A DNA stretch of 64,000 nucleotides from an uncultured Roseburia sp. (GTDB taxonomy: Bacteria > Bacillota > Clostridia > Lachnospirales > Lachnospiraceae). The number at the start of each line of letters is the position of its first letter. Positions within the stretch are counted from its first letter, which is position 1. The position numbers and the translations under genes are program-made. Location: NCBI GenBank assembly GCA_947644305.1, contig CANRYS010000010.1, forward strand, positions 1 to 64,000. Reading direction: 5' to 3'. Below are positions 63,399 through 64,000 of the stretch, piece after piece. The notes under the pieces were generated by a model, which ran no database searches, was not told where the DNA came from, and was given only the letters and a program-made list of their open reading frames with translations.

Positions 63399-64000
63399 TT
63401 CTCCCCCTCCCATTCAAAAAACAATCAACTGACTCATATTTACTGCATAAAACAGCATTGTCCGGGTTCAATACTGGAATATTATGAAAGACCGGATAAA
63501 GACTAAAACACTCTGGACAGTAATAAGCTTCTCTATGCCGTTTCAAGCCCTTTTTACACTTAGGACACGCATACACCGAATCTCCTGTGGTCTGTGTCTC
63601 AATCTTCCCTCTTTCTTTTTCAATTATAGTAATCGCCGTGTTATTATCACGGCTTGATATCGGAAACAACTCATTTCTTATTACGTTTAGATTTAGTTCT
63701 TGGAGGGTTTGCTGCAAATTCGTTATATAATCTAATTCTTTTATTCGCCTTCTTGTTTCCTCATTTCCCAATTCATAACTTGGTTCTAACAAAATAATAT
63801 ATTTCCTGGCAACTCTTAATAATTCCTTCAGAGCCTCTTTCTCCTTCCCTGTATTTGATTCAAGACAATGATTCAAAAAAATTACGTCAAAAGAATTATC
63901 TTTATAAGGAAGAGAAAACATATTTCCACATACAAAGTCGATATTAACCTTTTTCAGATCTGCAAATTTCTGAGCATATAGTAGTCTTGACAAAGCCAAC
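63388..64000 (-). CDS. SAM-dependent methyltransferase with C-terminal zinc ribbon (partial)
   Basis: The frame is open at the window edge and its N-terminus lies beyond it. The visible 203 residues cover the second half of a class I methyltransferase (FVCGNMFSLPYKDNSFDVIFLNHCLE in part; LLRVARKYIILLEPSYE). A zinc-ribbon tail follows with CPKCKKGL and YYCPECFSLYPV, then IPVLNPDNAVL, like Trm112/UPF0434 units. Such proteins occur in polysaccharide clusters. The substrate is unknown, and so is whether the gene is first in the operon. Confidence 0.8.
   Translation of the reverse strand, partial: LALSRLLYAQKFADLKKVNIDFVCGNMFSLPYKDNSFDVIFLNHCLESNTGKEKEALKELLRVARKYIILLEPSYELGNEETRRRIKELDYITNLQQTLQELNLNVIRNELFPISSRDNNTAITIIEKERGKIETQTTGDSVYACPKCKKGLKRHREAYYCPECFSLYPVFHNIPVLNPDNAVLCSKYESVDCFLNGRGRNEA

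Noticed and set aside
1..64000. CRISPR arrays, tRNA and rRNA genes
   Set aside because: No regularly spaced direct repeats and no tRNA cloverleaf with TTC-loop sequence or rRNA motif was seen when the intergenic gaps were read.

Overview
The window looks like a chromosomal segment of an anaerobic, motile, spore-related Firmicute of the class Clostridia, most likely Lachnospiraceae. The reasons are the gene content: a GerW/YtfJ sporulation protein next to a DUF2953 protein, UPF0210/UPF0237 pair, Asp23-FakA pair, CdaA-CdaR, a 2-hydroxyacyl-CoA dehydratase activase, flagellin, strong AGGAGG ribosome binding sites and consensus SigA promoters. I cannot name the genus. Nearly all genes lie on the minus strand. 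No rRNA, tRNA or CRISPR array was seen.

1-6.2 kb is a worn accessory region. It holds an IS256-type transposase remnant, a secreted V8-like serine protease, a secreted Ig-like protein, a decayed second copy of a tetR-antiporter locus, a truncated ParE-type toxin with its antitoxin, a 273 bp palindromic MITE-like element, and the intact tetR-CPA2 antiporter pair. 6.2-19.4 kb is housekeeping: NUDIX hydrolase, PepD, UPF0210 + ACT protein, YycJ-like hydrolase, a long FtsA-like protein, CoaE, PolA, FakA-like and Asp23 proteins. Between these genes sit several strongly palindromic, cloverleaf-like DNA elements. One family recurs three times in the window, in different states.

19.6-25 kb holds a 46-residue membrane protein and a giant 1641-residue flagellin whose centre is about eleven diverged copies of one beta-rich unit. 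25.1-33.7 kb is a long minus-strand run: rpmB, gerW, DUF2953, two unknowns, a double GT-C glycosyltransferase with a discoidin-like module, a rhomboid-like protein without the catalytic serine, and CorA. 33.7-38.9 kb holds a two-LysM protein and, on the plus strand, a 1409-residue dehydratase activase. 39-45 kb is an apparent operon of two unknown membrane proteins, cdaA, cdaR, leuA and an unknown; a tandem duplication has created a decoy start inside it. 45.2-47.6 kb is a secreted GH43 arabinofuranosidase/xylosidase-type enzyme behind a structured leader. 47.7-53 kb is a lipoprotein, an orphan solute-binding protein and a hybrid sensor kinase with two receiver domains.

53.1-64 kb is one apparent operon, read right to left, for a nonulosonic-acid-like sugar and its decoration: methyltransferase (partial), sulfotransferase, VOC protein, AAC(3)-fold acyltransferase, acyl carrier protein, DUF4910 aminopeptidase-like protein, aldo/keto reductase, DegT aminotransferase, SpsF-like cytidylyltransferase, RmlD-like reductase, NeuB/SpsE synthase, GNAT acetyltransferase and a radical SAM/SPASM protein. 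The sugar backbone genes resemble the sps/leg/pse type. The carrier protein, AAC(3)-fold, VOC, DUF4910 and radical SAM genes suggest an unusual acyl group or modification. This is the best candidate here for an undescribed system. A link to glycosylation of the giant flagellin is plausible but not shown by the sequence.
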